Part shown: one piece after another, positions 1 through 6,491 of the stretch
Numbering within the stretch: the first letter of the stretch is position 1
Layout of the letters: each line of letters begins with the position of its first letter
DNA from: Candidatus Woesearchaeota archaeon
GTDB taxonomy: Archaea > Nanobdellota > Nanobdellia > Woesearchaeales > GW2011-AR4
Direction of reading: 5' to 3'
Length of the DNA stretch: 6,819 nucleotides
Assembly: GCA_030631975.1 (NCBI GenBank)
Contig: DAOVKD010000034.1
Coordinates: 1 to 6,819 of the forward strand
Notes under the pieces: generated by a model
What the model was told of the DNA's origin: nothing
What the model saw: the letters and a program-made list of their open reading frames with translations, nothing else
Databases searched by the model: none
Position numbers and translations under genes: made by a program

Positions 1-129
1 CCATCCTGGCACAAAAATTTCTACATTAAATCCCATATATGAAAATACATCTGCCATCTTCATTATCTGTATTGGATTTGCGTAAAAACCAAAGAGTTTG
101 GAAGTAGATATTATTTTAATATTACGCAT
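1..129 (-). CDS. Probable glycosyltransferase family 4 protein, N-terminal fragment
   Basis: Only the first 43 codons lie in the window; the gene runs off the left edge. It starts with ATG at 129-127, 10 bases after the stop of the polymerase gene, and a weak purine stretch (GTGGAA) directly precedes the ATG. The translation opens with MRNIKIISTSKLFGFYANPI and continues to a VEIFVPGW segment. A short beta strand, a turn and a helix (residues about 3-32), followed by a second strand ending in VPGW, is how many GT-B fold GT4 enzymes begin: they read 'kIl.i.........p....a..L...GheV.v..p'. Such enzymes transfer a sugar from a nucleotide sugar to a growing lipid-linked glycan at the cytoplasmic face, which suits the locus. 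The donor-binding domain is not visible, so the assignment rests on the N-terminal pattern and on context. Confidence 0.6.
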   Translation of the reverse strand, partial: MRNIKIISTSKLFGFYANPIQIMKMADVFSYMGFNVEIFVPGW

Positions 130-139
130 TTCCACTGTT

Positions 140-1636
140 CTATATTAAATATTTCTCAATGAAAAATTTCTTGTTATATCTATTTGATAGGATACCAATC
201 AACATGGCAAAACAATAACCTGTCGTTTTGCTTATCCATCCTTGAGTATAAATACCTGCTATTAAATAAAGCAAAGCAAGAAATAAAATAAAAATTTTTA
301 ATTCTGGTTTAGCAAGAGTTATTCGAATTCTCATTTTGAAAAGATTATAAGCTAAGTATAAAAATATCAACAAACCAGAGACTCCACATAACAGTAAGAC
401 CATCGGAAAATCAAATCCAATAGCTAATTTTTGAAATCTTTCAAGTTCTCTAGATGTCAAATTTCTAACCCATCCTATACCTCGTCCGAAAAATAGTTTA
501 TTTTCATCTTTGAGAGTTGAATATGCCCATACAACTGCTCCTCCTCTGAGCAAGTGGGAGGACTTGACAGCAAAAAAGGTCCCATAATATTCGCTTGTAA
601 AATAGTAGAATGGATTTAGTGATTTTTTCCCATGCTCGTCATACCAGAATCTATGTACGTTAAGAAAGCCTAGAAAAAGCAAACAGAGAATCACGATCAA
701 AAGGACCCTGCTTGAAATCCTTACCTTATACTTTTTTATAAGAATAAATGGAACCAGGAAAAAGTTTATGATGAAAAAAACCTTTGCTGAGGCAATAAGT
801 GGAGATAAACTCAGATAAAGTATTAATAACAACATTTTTTTATCCAGCTTTTTAACGGATATGATGTACAAAACTACACCTGTTATGAATATACCCATTA
901 CTCCTGTTTGATGAAATCCAAATGTTCCTGAACAAAATTCTGCATCTCTCAACATTATGAGTTGCAAAATTTGTATCGGAATTTGCACCAGTATCACCAA
1001 TTTTAGAAAATTTATATAGTGAGTGATAGTTTCGTTTTTAAAACGAAAATACTTAAAAAAGATATAAAGCCAGATAACTGAAAAATAATCCTTGAAACCT
1101 TGAAGAGTTGAAAATATGCCGTTTCCTTGATTTATAGAAAAAGCTATAAAAAAGATTGAAATAATCAAGAGGAGAATTATTTCTTTTTCAAAGATTTTTT
1201 TTTGAACTATTAATAAGAAAGAGCATAAAAGAAATATATGCAAATCAGAAATTCCTATTATTTGGGTATAAATAAGTCCCATATCATAAGAAATCCAGTT
1301 AAAAGAAAACATTCCAATGATTAAAAAAATTCCTCCCCAGTGGATGAAAACTTTATATAGGAATTCTTTTCTTGTTGTTAGAAGAGAAGAAAAAGAAACA
1401 AATTTTTTTGAGTCGTCGTTAATTATTTTTGCTATTGAAGAATCAAAAAGACCCGCATAAATGGAAAAAAACATAAAAATTATGAAGACTCTGCCTAAAG
1501 TTGAAATAATCAGCTTAATTAGCAGTGTATCTTCAGTTAATATTGTTCTCAACTCGAAACTTAAAAAAGATACATTTATTATTGCTGCTAACAGACCGAT
1601 ACTATGAATCAATCTGTAGATATATTTCTTAACCAT
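140..1636 (-). CDS. Wzy-like O-antigen/exopolysaccharide repeat-unit polymerase
   Basis: This is a 498-residue, very hydrophobic protein with roughly 11-13 predicted membrane segments by eye, the usual size and shape of O-antigen ligase/polymerase (Wzy/WaaL-type) proteins. Two regions support the call: GTFGFHQTGVMG at 237-248, like the 'GtfgnpN..g' loop of this superfamily, and a periplasmic stretch at about 326-389 with LLRGGAVVWAYSTL (362-375) and GRGIGW (384-389), like the Arg-rich loop and 'G.G.g' found before the last membrane helices. Wzy proteins join lipid-linked repeat units at the periplasmic face. Sequence conservation in the family is low, so linkage and substrate cannot be read off, and a ligase is possible. 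The ATG at 1636-1634 follows AAAAGAGACTTAG, a modest ribosome site. The gene is separated from its upstream neighbour by a structured spacer and is visibly more AT-rich than the right end of the window. TAG stop at 142-140. Confidence 0.72.
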   Translation of the reverse strand: MVKKYIYRLIHSIGLLAAIINVSFLSFELRTILTEDTLLIKLIISTLGRVFIIFMFFSIYAGLFDSSIAKIINDDSKKFVSFSSLLTTRKEFLYKVFIHWGGIFLIIGMFSFNWISYDMGLIYTQIIGISDLHIFLLCSFLLIVQKKIFEKEIILLLIISIFFIAFSINQGNGIFSTLQGFKDYFSVIWLYIFFKYFRFKNETITHYINFLKLVILVQIPIQILQLIMLRDAEFCSGTFGFHQTGVMGIFITGVVLYIISVKKLDKKMLLLILYLSLSPLIASAKVFFIINFFLVPFILIKKYKVRISSRVLLIVILCLLFLGFLNVHRFWYDEHGKKSLNPFYYFTSEYYGTFFAVKSSHLLRGGAVVWAYSTLKDENKLFFGRGIGWVRNLTSRELERFQKLAIGFDFPMVLLLCGVSGLLIFLYLAYNLFKMRIRITLAKPELKIFILFLALLYLIAGIYTQGWISKTTGYCFAMLIGILSNRYNKKFFIEKYLI

Positions 1637-1655
1637 CTAAGTCTCTTTTATGTAG

Positions 1656-1675
1656 GGGTTTGATTCATCAAACCC
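1656..1675. repeat. Perfect 8-bp palindrome, possible interspersed repeat
   Basis: GGGTTTGA (1656-1663) and TCAAACCC (1668-1675) are exact reverse complements around a TTCA loop. TGT at 1651-1653 and ACA at 1676-1678 can extend the pairing past a two-base AG bulge. On the minus strand it lies in the leader of the polymerase gene, about 20-40 bases before its ATG. It has no T tract of its own. Palindromes of the GTAGGGG...CCC kind occur as dispersed repeats in several candidate bacterial lineages; that link is from memory and only one copy is present here. Confidence 0.65.
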
Positions 1676-1690
1676 ACATTTGGTTTAAAT

Positions 1691-1756
1691 AAAAAAAAGG
1701 ACAAGCTACTTTTTCTGTTAGGATGTTTCCATCTTTAGAAAAAGTTGTCTGTCCCC
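1691..1756 (-). terminator. Long stem-loop followed by eight T: putative terminator or REPIN/MITE
   Basis: GGACAAGCTACTTTTTCT (1699-1716) pairs in one register with AGAAAAAGTTGTCTGTCC (1737-1754). Of 18 positions, 15 are Watson-Crick pairs and one is a G-U, around a 20-base loop that itself holds a GATG/CATC mini-stem (1722-1725 with 1730-1733). Read on the minus strand, the stem is followed directly by eight T (1698-1691), the layout of an intrinsic terminator about 30 bases after the GT-C gene stop. The AT-rich upper stem and large loop are poor for a classical terminator, so partial read-through is likely. The two inverted 18-base arms with GGGGACA/TGTCC-type ends also look like a REPIN or small MITE. 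Confidence 0.5.
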
Positions 1757-1782
1757 TCTTCTACCCGAAATCGAAGCTTCTC

Positions 1783-3693
1783 TTAATAAATATGCCCTTG
1801 GGCAAATCTCAATTGACTATTTTTAAGTTCATCTATGGTAAATCCGAAACTTTCAATTATTTCTTTAAATAGCAAATACTCATCAGGATGATTTTTCTCA
1901 AGCCATGCGATATGATCATTGATAGTGTCATTGACTCCAACATTCTCAAATGTAATAGGTGCAAATCTATCAAGGTGAATTTCATAAATTTTAACACGTT
2001 TGTTATGAAATTTTAAAAAGGCCCATTCAGCTTGATCAAAATAAGATCCAAGGAACAAACCTCTCGCGGAAATAACAACATAATTCGGATTTTCTTTCTT
2101 CAAAGCAGTTACGATATCTTCTTCAAATATATAGTATATTTCACGATGTCTTTGTGTACCGATTTGGAAGTTCGTGTAGGTAATAAGATAAAGAGGCCGC
2201 ACGTTGTCATCTCTCTTTATTATGGAACCAGAAGAAACAGTGATAGCTTTTGCAGGATGGAACTCAGGAATTTCATAATCTCCAACTCCAAAAAAGTTCA
2301 ATGCTTCGTTTGTATATCCATCAGCAACTATTTTGTCGTGTCTTATAACATTTTTTTTCAGCCATTCAACTGCCTCCTGATGTTCTAATGTGTATCGTCC
2401 ATATATTTCAAATTGTTTTTTTGAAAAAATTGATAATGGATAAGGATCTTCTGTCCAAGTTTTCCAGGTACTATCATTCTTATCAAATAATTGTGCTTTT
2501 ATTAAAAAGAATGCTGCCACTACAATCAAAAAAATATTGATTATTCTGGGATATTTTCTAATTGCTGTATTAAAAATATTCAATTTCTTATATTTATTAC
2601 TAAACTTAACTGCATAACCAACTAATAAAGAGATACTTGAGACAACAAATGCTGCAAAGGTAATATAAAGAAACATGTAAACCATGGTTATTTGACCAAG
2701 CCTATCTCCCTCATCTGCTAACTGTAAGATTAAAGGCAGGGAACATAGCACTAAAATTGTAAGAATAAGATCAGATGTTTTCTTCGAAATAAGCCCTCGG
2801 ATGAATACAAAAAACCACCCAAAAATCATAAGAAAAGATAAAGGTGTTACTTTCTGCAAAAAACTCAGGTAGAATTTAAAAATGGTTTTTGGAAAACCAG
2901 TGGTAAACAAATATGCCCAATCTGAAAATGGACGCATTCTGTATGTTGACACTTTATATGCAGTATTAAGCATAGAAGCGAAAGATTCACTTGTTATAAA
3001 CATAAAAATAGCCCATAAGACCAGAGGGATAACCAAGGCTCCTATAACCCAAAAGCCTAGTTTTGCATATTCCCATCTTTTCCCCTTAGGGCCTAATAAA
3101 ACCATACCAAAAGGAAGACCTAAACAAAACAAAGCAGATTCTTTAACCATTAATGCTAATCCTAAGCTTATACCGGCAAAAACTGCCCAGATGCGGCTCG
3201 ATCGACTCAAAGCAATATGATAAATTAAAACAAACAATAGGATAAAAAAGGGAAGAACAATATCAGTATCAATATGTCTTGCTACTAAATTTACACCAAA
3301 TGAAGTTAAAACCAAACCACTGGAAAGAAGCCCAACAGCTTTACTATAAAAAATCCTGCCCAATACATAAATCAGAATAATCTCCAGGGCAAAGAATATT
3401 CGGGTTGTTAAAGAAGCAGACTGAACGCTTTTTCCCCATAATTTAAACCCTGAAGCTATTATTATTGGAAAAAGCGGTCTCCTTGTTGTTAGAATGTCAT
3501 AGTTTTTCTTTCCAGGATCTTTTTCATACAAAATTTTGTTAGCTTCATTTATATACTTGGATGCACTATTAGTAATTAGAACACCTTTTATAGGCAAAGT
3601 TAGCAGAGCAATGATGATAACAATAAGAAGAGGTATGATTTCTTTAATAGTTCTAGATTTAATCTTTAACCTCAATCTAATCCTTCCCCTCAA
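1783..3693 (-). CDS. GT39/ArnT-like GT-C membrane glycosyltransferase
   Basis: This 636-residue protein has a basic N-terminus (residues 1-18), about 10-12 membrane segments between residues 19 and 400, and a soluble C-terminal part of about 235 residues. Family features of the dolichyl-phosphate-mannose-mannosyltransferase/ArnT group (PF02366/PF13231 type) are a Y47-x3-A51 pattern in the first outer loop, RRPLFPIIIASGFKLWG (71-87) matching the usual 'R.Plyp.l.a...klfG', and RHIDTDIVLPFF (139-150) resembling the acidic 'D.p...ff' motif. Such enzymes transfer sugars from polyprenyl-phosphate donors on the outer face of the membrane. The usual acidic pair before Y47 reads Ser-Ala here, so catalytic competence is uncertain. 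The TTG start at 3693 overlaps the upstream TGA in a TTGA junction, with AAGG six bases before it. An in-frame TTG at 3675 has a stronger site, AGGGGAAGG, also at six bases. No ATG is available near the N-terminus. TAA stop at 1785-1783. Confidence 0.82.
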   Translation of the reverse strand: MRGRIRLRLKIKSRTIKEIIPLLIVIIIALLTLPIKGVLITNSASKYINEANKILYEKDPGKKNYDILTTRRPLFPIIIASGFKLWGKSVQSASLTTRIFFALEIILIYVLGRIFYSKAVGLLSSGLVLTSFGVNLVARHIDTDIVLPFFILLFVLIYHIALSRSSRIWAVFAGISLGLALMVKESALFCLGLPFGMVLLGPKGKRWEYAKLGFWVIGALVIPLVLWAIFMFITSESFASMLNTAYKVSTYRMRPFSDWAYLFTTGFPKTIFKFYLSFLQKVTPLSFLMIFGWFFVFIRGLISKKTSDLILTILVLCSLPLILQLADEGDRLGQITMVYMFLYITFAAFVVSSISLLVGYAVKFSNKYKKLNIFNTAIRKYPRIINIFLIVVAAFFLIKAQLFDKNDSTWKTWTEDPYPLSIFSKKQFEIYGRYTLEHQEAVEWLKKNVIRHDKIVADGYTNEALNFFGVGDYEIPEFHPAKAITVSSGSIIKRDDNVRPLYLITYTNFQIGTQRHREIYYIFEEDIVTALKKENPNYVVISARGLFLGSYFDQAEWAFLKFHNKRVKIYEIHLDRFAPITFENVGVNDTINDHIAWLEKNHPDEYLLFKEIIESFGFTIDELKNSQLRFAQGHIY

Positions 3694-3703
3694 CCTCTAC
3701 CTT
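3682..3703 (-). promoter_or_regulatory. Tandem ribosome binding sites for two TTG starts
   Basis: Reading leftwards, AAGG (3703-3700) lies six bases before TTG 3693-3691, and AGGGGAAGG (3690-3682) lies six bases before TTG 3675-3673. Both TTGs are in the GT-C glycosyltransferase frame. The first overlaps the stop codon of the glycosylphosphotransferase (TTGA), which favours translational coupling. The second has the better Shine-Dalgarno match and would remove six residues (RGRIRL). Confidence 0.55.
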
Positions 3704-5087
3704 CTTTACTCTCCCTCCTAAAGACAATAGTCTTTGCTGTTTTTAGGAGAATTTTTAGATCCAGAAGCAAATTCATATGTGAGATATAATACAGGTCATA
3801 CTCCAACTTTTCTCCAGAATCTTTAAGAGAAGAAGCATAGGGGTAATTGACCTGTGCCCATCCTGTTAGCCCAGGCTTTATGAAATGGCGAAAGGAATAA
3901 TAAGGAATTTTCTTCTTAAAATCTTCAACAAATTCAGGCCTTTCTGGCCGAGGGCCTAATAGACTCATATCTCCTTTAATAACATTCAAAAGTTGAGGTA
4001 GTTCATCCAAATGTAACTTTCGCAATATTTTCCCAACAAAAGTAATCCTCTTATCATTCTCATCGGCCCAAACTGCACCCTTTTTTTCAGCTTTGTCAAT
4101 CATAGACCTGAACTTATATAAAGAAAAAAAGGATTCATTTTTGCCAACTCTTTCTTGAGCATAAAATACAGGCCCTTTAGAATTGATTTTAATAAATAAT
4201 GCAATTATTGGCCAAAGAGGCAAGCTTACAAGAAGAATTAAAGATGGGATAGCTATATCTATTAATCGTTTGACTTTTATCATAAATATTTTGCCAGACA
4301 AATCAAATCCCTTCTCTTTCAAAAGCCAATCATCCTGGATGTATTTAATCGGGATTCTTTCTTTTAAAAGCTGATACATATCAGGCATATCAATTACTTC
4401 AATTCCTTTTAAGCGTGCATTTAATATATTTTTTGTTAATAGAGGATTCTTTTCTTGGGGATTAGCTAAAACAATTTGATCAACTTTATTATCTTCAATT
4501 AGAGCTGGAATTTTATCTGTTGAATCAAGTACTTTTAATTTAATTTCAGCGAAAAACTTTCCTTTCTTTCTTTCATCATCGTCTAAAAAACCTAATAGCT
4601 CGAAATCATTGACAGTTGATTCAATAACTTGGGCTATTTCCTGGCCTGCTTTTTCGGCACCAACAATGATTAATCTTTTAGGTTTGATTAAATATTTAAA
4701 TAATTGATGGCAAAAGCCTCTCCAGATAAAAACAAAAACAAGGATGATGAGATTAGCCAAGATAAAAATTCCTCTGCCGATAGGAAACAAAAAGAGTCCG
4801 TACTTTAAGAAAGAAATTAAAACTCCTGCAACAAGAATACTAATTAATATGTTTACAAAAGAATTCACTGTAAAATAATTTGGCTTTAGCTCATACAAAT
4901 CAAAAAAATAAAAAATTGCCAGATAGCTTAATGTTATTAAAATTAAAAGCAACGAGGGAATTATTTCGCTGAAGCCAGCAAGATTTCCAAACCGCAAATA
5001 GTAACCTGCCACATAAGAAAACGGCACAATAAGCACATCCCCAATCAAAATAAGTAATGACCTTTTGTATCTCCCTTTAACTGCCAT
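3690..5087 (-). CDS. Polyprenyl glycosylphosphotransferase (WbaP/WcaJ-type initiating transferase)
   Basis: This 465-residue protein matches the exopolysaccharide polyprenyl glycosylphosphotransferase architecture (TIGR03025-like) in full length. Four to five membrane helices span residues about 8-125. A Rossmann-like domain starts at LIIVGAEKAGQEIA (139-152). A further membrane segment lies at about 277-300, and the bacterial sugar transferase domain (PF02397) fills the C-terminus. In that domain I see KGPVFYAQERVG (304-315), YKFRSM (324-329), the catalytic Asp-Glu pair in DELPQLLNV (361-369), GDMSLLGPRPERPEF (372-386), KPGLTGWAQVNY (404-415) and EKLEYDLYYI (426-435). These enzymes transfer a sugar 1-phosphate from a UDP-sugar to undecaprenyl phosphate, starting repeat-unit synthesis at the inner face of the membrane. 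Which sugar is used (glucose, galactose or other) cannot be told. ATG at 5087-5085 follows AAGGA (5101-5097) by nine bases. It sits 19 bp after the flippase-like gene and overlaps the GT-C gene by four bases. Confidence 0.96.
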   Translation of the reverse strand: MAVKGRYKRSLLILIGDVLIVPFSYVAGYYLRFGNLAGFSEIIPSLLLILITLSYLAIFYFFDLYELKPNYFTVNSFVNILISILVAGVLISFLKYGLFLFPIGRGIFILANLIILVFVFIWRGFCHQLFKYLIKPKRLIIVGAEKAGQEIAQVIESTVNDFELLGFLDDDERKKGKFFAEIKLKVLDSTDKIPALIEDNKVDQIVLANPQEKNPLLTKNILNARLKGIEVIDMPDMYQLLKERIPIKYIQDDWLLKEKGFDLSGKIFMIKVKRLIDIAIPSLILLVSLPLWPIIALFIKINSKGPVFYAQERVGKNESFFSLYKFRSMIDKAEKKGAVWADENDKRITFVGKILRKLHLDELPQLLNVIKGDMSLLGPRPERPEFVEDFKKKIPYYSFRHFIKPGLTGWAQVNYPYASSLKDSGEKLEYDLYYISHMNLLLDLKILLKTAKTIVFRRESKEGRG

Positions 5088-5106
5088 TTTTCCTAATCCT
5101 TATGGT

Positions 5107-6111
5107 TTATGCCTTAATCCTTACTCTCCTAGGCCTTAGTTCTTTCATGGTGGCAATAAAGATAAATCCTAGCAGAATCTTCGGCAGGTATGCTACCACA
5201 TGCAGCATTATCCCGTAACTCAATGCCTGACTTTTAGAGATAGCGAATACAGAAAGTGCTAAAATAACGGCGTACTCAAAAATACCTATTTTCCCAGGAA
5301 CAGAAGGAGGGATATTCCCGACTTGAATCGCCAGGAGCACAACCAAACCCACCCAGAAAGAAAGTCTTAAATGAAAGGCTTTAAATAAAAAAAAATTCGT
5401 TAAAACCTGTCCAACGATAAAACCAAAGGTTAAGGCAACGACGAGGAGTAAGGTTTTTGCCCTTTTGAGTAATCCAAAGGCTTCTATCCCTTGTTCAAGA
5501 AAATTTATAACTCTCTGCCTTGAATTCTTTGGCAAAAGACGCGAGAGAAAGCTAATCAATTTAAGAAAGATCTTTGGTTGCCAGATAATAAGAACCAGAA
5601 TAAGTGTTGCCAGGATAGAAAAAAAAAGAGCAATTTTATACCCTTTAACCTCCTTTTGCATAGAAAAAAAAGTTGGGACTAAAATCCATAGAGAAACAAA
5701 AACAATGAAATCTAGGAACTTTTCTATTGCAACGGTGCCCACGACATAAGCCCCAGAGATTTTATATTGCTTAGATGCCAGATAGGATCTTACAACTTCA
5801 CCCAAGCGAGCCGGCATTATAATGTTTGTATATTGGGAAATTATATTCAATCGGAATAAACTGCTTAAAGGAATTTTTCCTTCTGGCTTCAGTAATATTC
5901 GCCACCGCCAGCCAAGAGCATATACAGTTAAAATGGTATTAACAAGAGCCAAAATGACCCAGAAGAAATTAACCTGGAAGAACGTTTTTTTTAATACTTC
6001 CAAGTCAAGCTTTCTGAAGCTCAGCCATAAAGCCAAGGCTGTAATAGCGAAGCCTACAAGGATTTTCAGCCACTTGTTTTTTGATTCCTTTTTAAATTTC
6101 AATATTTTCAA
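5107..6111 (-). CDS. Flippase-like LPG-synthase TM-region protein (PF03706/UPF0104)
   Basis: This multi-spanning protein of about 334 residues belongs to the lysylphosphatidylglycerol synthase transmembrane region/UPF0104 family. In the numbering of the longest frame (347 residues from TTG 6150), family motifs are MPARLGEVVRSYL (112-124), EKFLDFIVF (143-151) and PPSVPGKIGIFEYA (281-294), with about eight membrane helices. The C-terminal aminoacyl-transfer domain of MprF is absent. The family is called flippase-like and is often beside glycosyltransferases, but its reaction is unknown in most cases. There is no ATG near the N-terminus. I choose TTG 6111 because AGGA (6124-6121) lies nine bases before it; TTG 6150 has no visible ribosome site. 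TTG 6102 is also possible. With the chosen start it overlaps the small membrane gene by 20 bases, and with the longest start by 59. TAA stop at 5109-5107. Confidence 0.9.
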   Translation of the reverse strand: MKILKFKKESKNKWLKILVGFAITALALWLSFRKLDLEVLKKTFFQVNFFWVILALVNTILTVYALGWRWRILLKPEGKIPLSSLFRLNIISQYTNIIMPARLGEVVRSYLASKQYKISGAYVVGTVAIEKFLDFIVFVSLWILVPTFFSMQKEVKGYKIALFFSILATLILVLIIWQPKIFLKLISFLSRLLPKNSRQRVINFLEQGIEAFGLLKRAKTLLLVVALTFGFIVGQVLTNFFLFKAFHLRLSFWVGLVVLLAIQVGNIPPSVPGKIGIFEYAVILALSVFAISKSQALSYGIMLHVVAYLPKILLGFIFIATMKELRPRRVRIKA

Positions 6112-6430
6112 TCTTTTTTTTCCTGCTTCTTGACGATTGAATTTTGACAATTTTTACAAACCAAATTATCAGTAAGAACACAACCACACCCAAGATTGCT
6201 GCCAGCCACGGCTGATGAATAGAAGCACAAACGCCCGCTGTAACTAAAATCAGCCCGAAGAGAAAGGGCTTCTTGAAGGAGTTTCTTTTAAAGACTTCTA
6301 TTCTTTTAGCTTTCTGTACATATGCCAGAAATTCGTGATAACTAAAAACAGCCAAAATTATAGACGCTCCCAGAATCCACACAAAATTAGAAAAAACCTT
6401 TCCCCATGGAATCCTCGTCACTTCATTCAT
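6092..6430 (-). CDS. Small membrane protein of unknown function
   Basis: I do not recognise a family for this 112-residue protein. It has about three hydrophobic segments (residues about 16-33, 54-70 and 74-93), a basic stretch between the first two (AKRIEVFKRNSFKKP), and a lysine- and arginine-rich tail (SSRSRKKKIENIEI). By charge, the tail and the basic middle stretch could both be cytoplasmic only if one of the later segments does not cross, so topology is open. An in-frame TAA at 6439-6437 lies just before the ATG at 6430-6428, which fixes the start near here. The ribosome site is weak (AAGA nine bases upstream). It lies 30 bp after the GT2 gene and overlaps the flippase-like gene, so it is probably co-expressed with both. 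A helper for one of these membrane neighbours is a guess from position only. Confidence 0.8.
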   Translation of the reverse strand: MNEVTRIPWGKVFSNFVWILGASIILAVFSYHEFLAYVQKAKRIEVFKRNSFKKPFLFGLILVTAGVCASIHQPWLAAILGVVVFLLIIWFVKIVKIQSSRSRKKKIENIEI

Positions 6431-6460
6431 GATGAATTATCTTGATCTTAACCTCAATCA

Positions 6461-6491
6461 CTACTTGATTTTTCTCCAAAAAATCAAGTAG
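6461..6491. repeat. Perfect 13-bp inverted repeat across the GT2 stop codon
   Basis: CTACTTGATTTTT (6461-6473) and AAAAATCAAGTAG (6479-6491) are exact reverse complements around the loop CTCCA. On the minus strand the stem covers the last ten codons of the GT2 gene and includes its TAG stop. No T tract follows on the minus strand, so it is not a standard terminator for this operon. It could protect or set a cleavage point in the mRNA, or slow ribosomes before the weakly initiated small membrane gene; those roles are inference. Confidence 0.75.

Larger units (their letters stand above)
1637..1782. other. Spacer with two palindromic elements
   Basis: This 146-bp spacer between the GT-C glycosyltransferase and the polymerase is the only sizeable intergenic gap in the window; other junctions are 30 bp or less, or overlap. 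I see no ORF in it. It holds a long imperfect inverted repeat with a T tract (1691-1754) and a separate perfect palindrome (1656-1675), listed on their own. I could not find a convincing -35/-10 pair between the T tract and the polymerase start, though one may exist. Confidence 0.85.

Noticed and set aside
1030..1048. Palindrome TTTCGTTTT/AAAACGAAA inside the polymerase gene
   Set aside because: It has almost no loop, sits within coding AT-rich sequence (RFKNE codons), and is the kind of short palindrome expected by chance here.
2032..2388. Plus-strand ORF of 118 codons
   Set aside because: It lies fully inside the GT-C glycosyltransferase gene on the other strand, has no family motif, and reads as an antisense shadow.
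2882..3220. Plus-strand ORF of 112 codons
   Set aside because: It is antisense to the membrane part of the GT-C gene and has no recognisable motif or separate context.
3536..3721. Plus-strand ORF of 61 codons with a hydrophobic stretch
   Set aside because: Its hydrophobic look comes from being antisense to an AT-rich membrane helix region and the gene junction.
5465..5749. Plus-strand ORFs at 5465-5749 and 5822-6133
   Set aside because: Both are antisense to the flippase-like gene, whose family motifs are clear on the minus strand.
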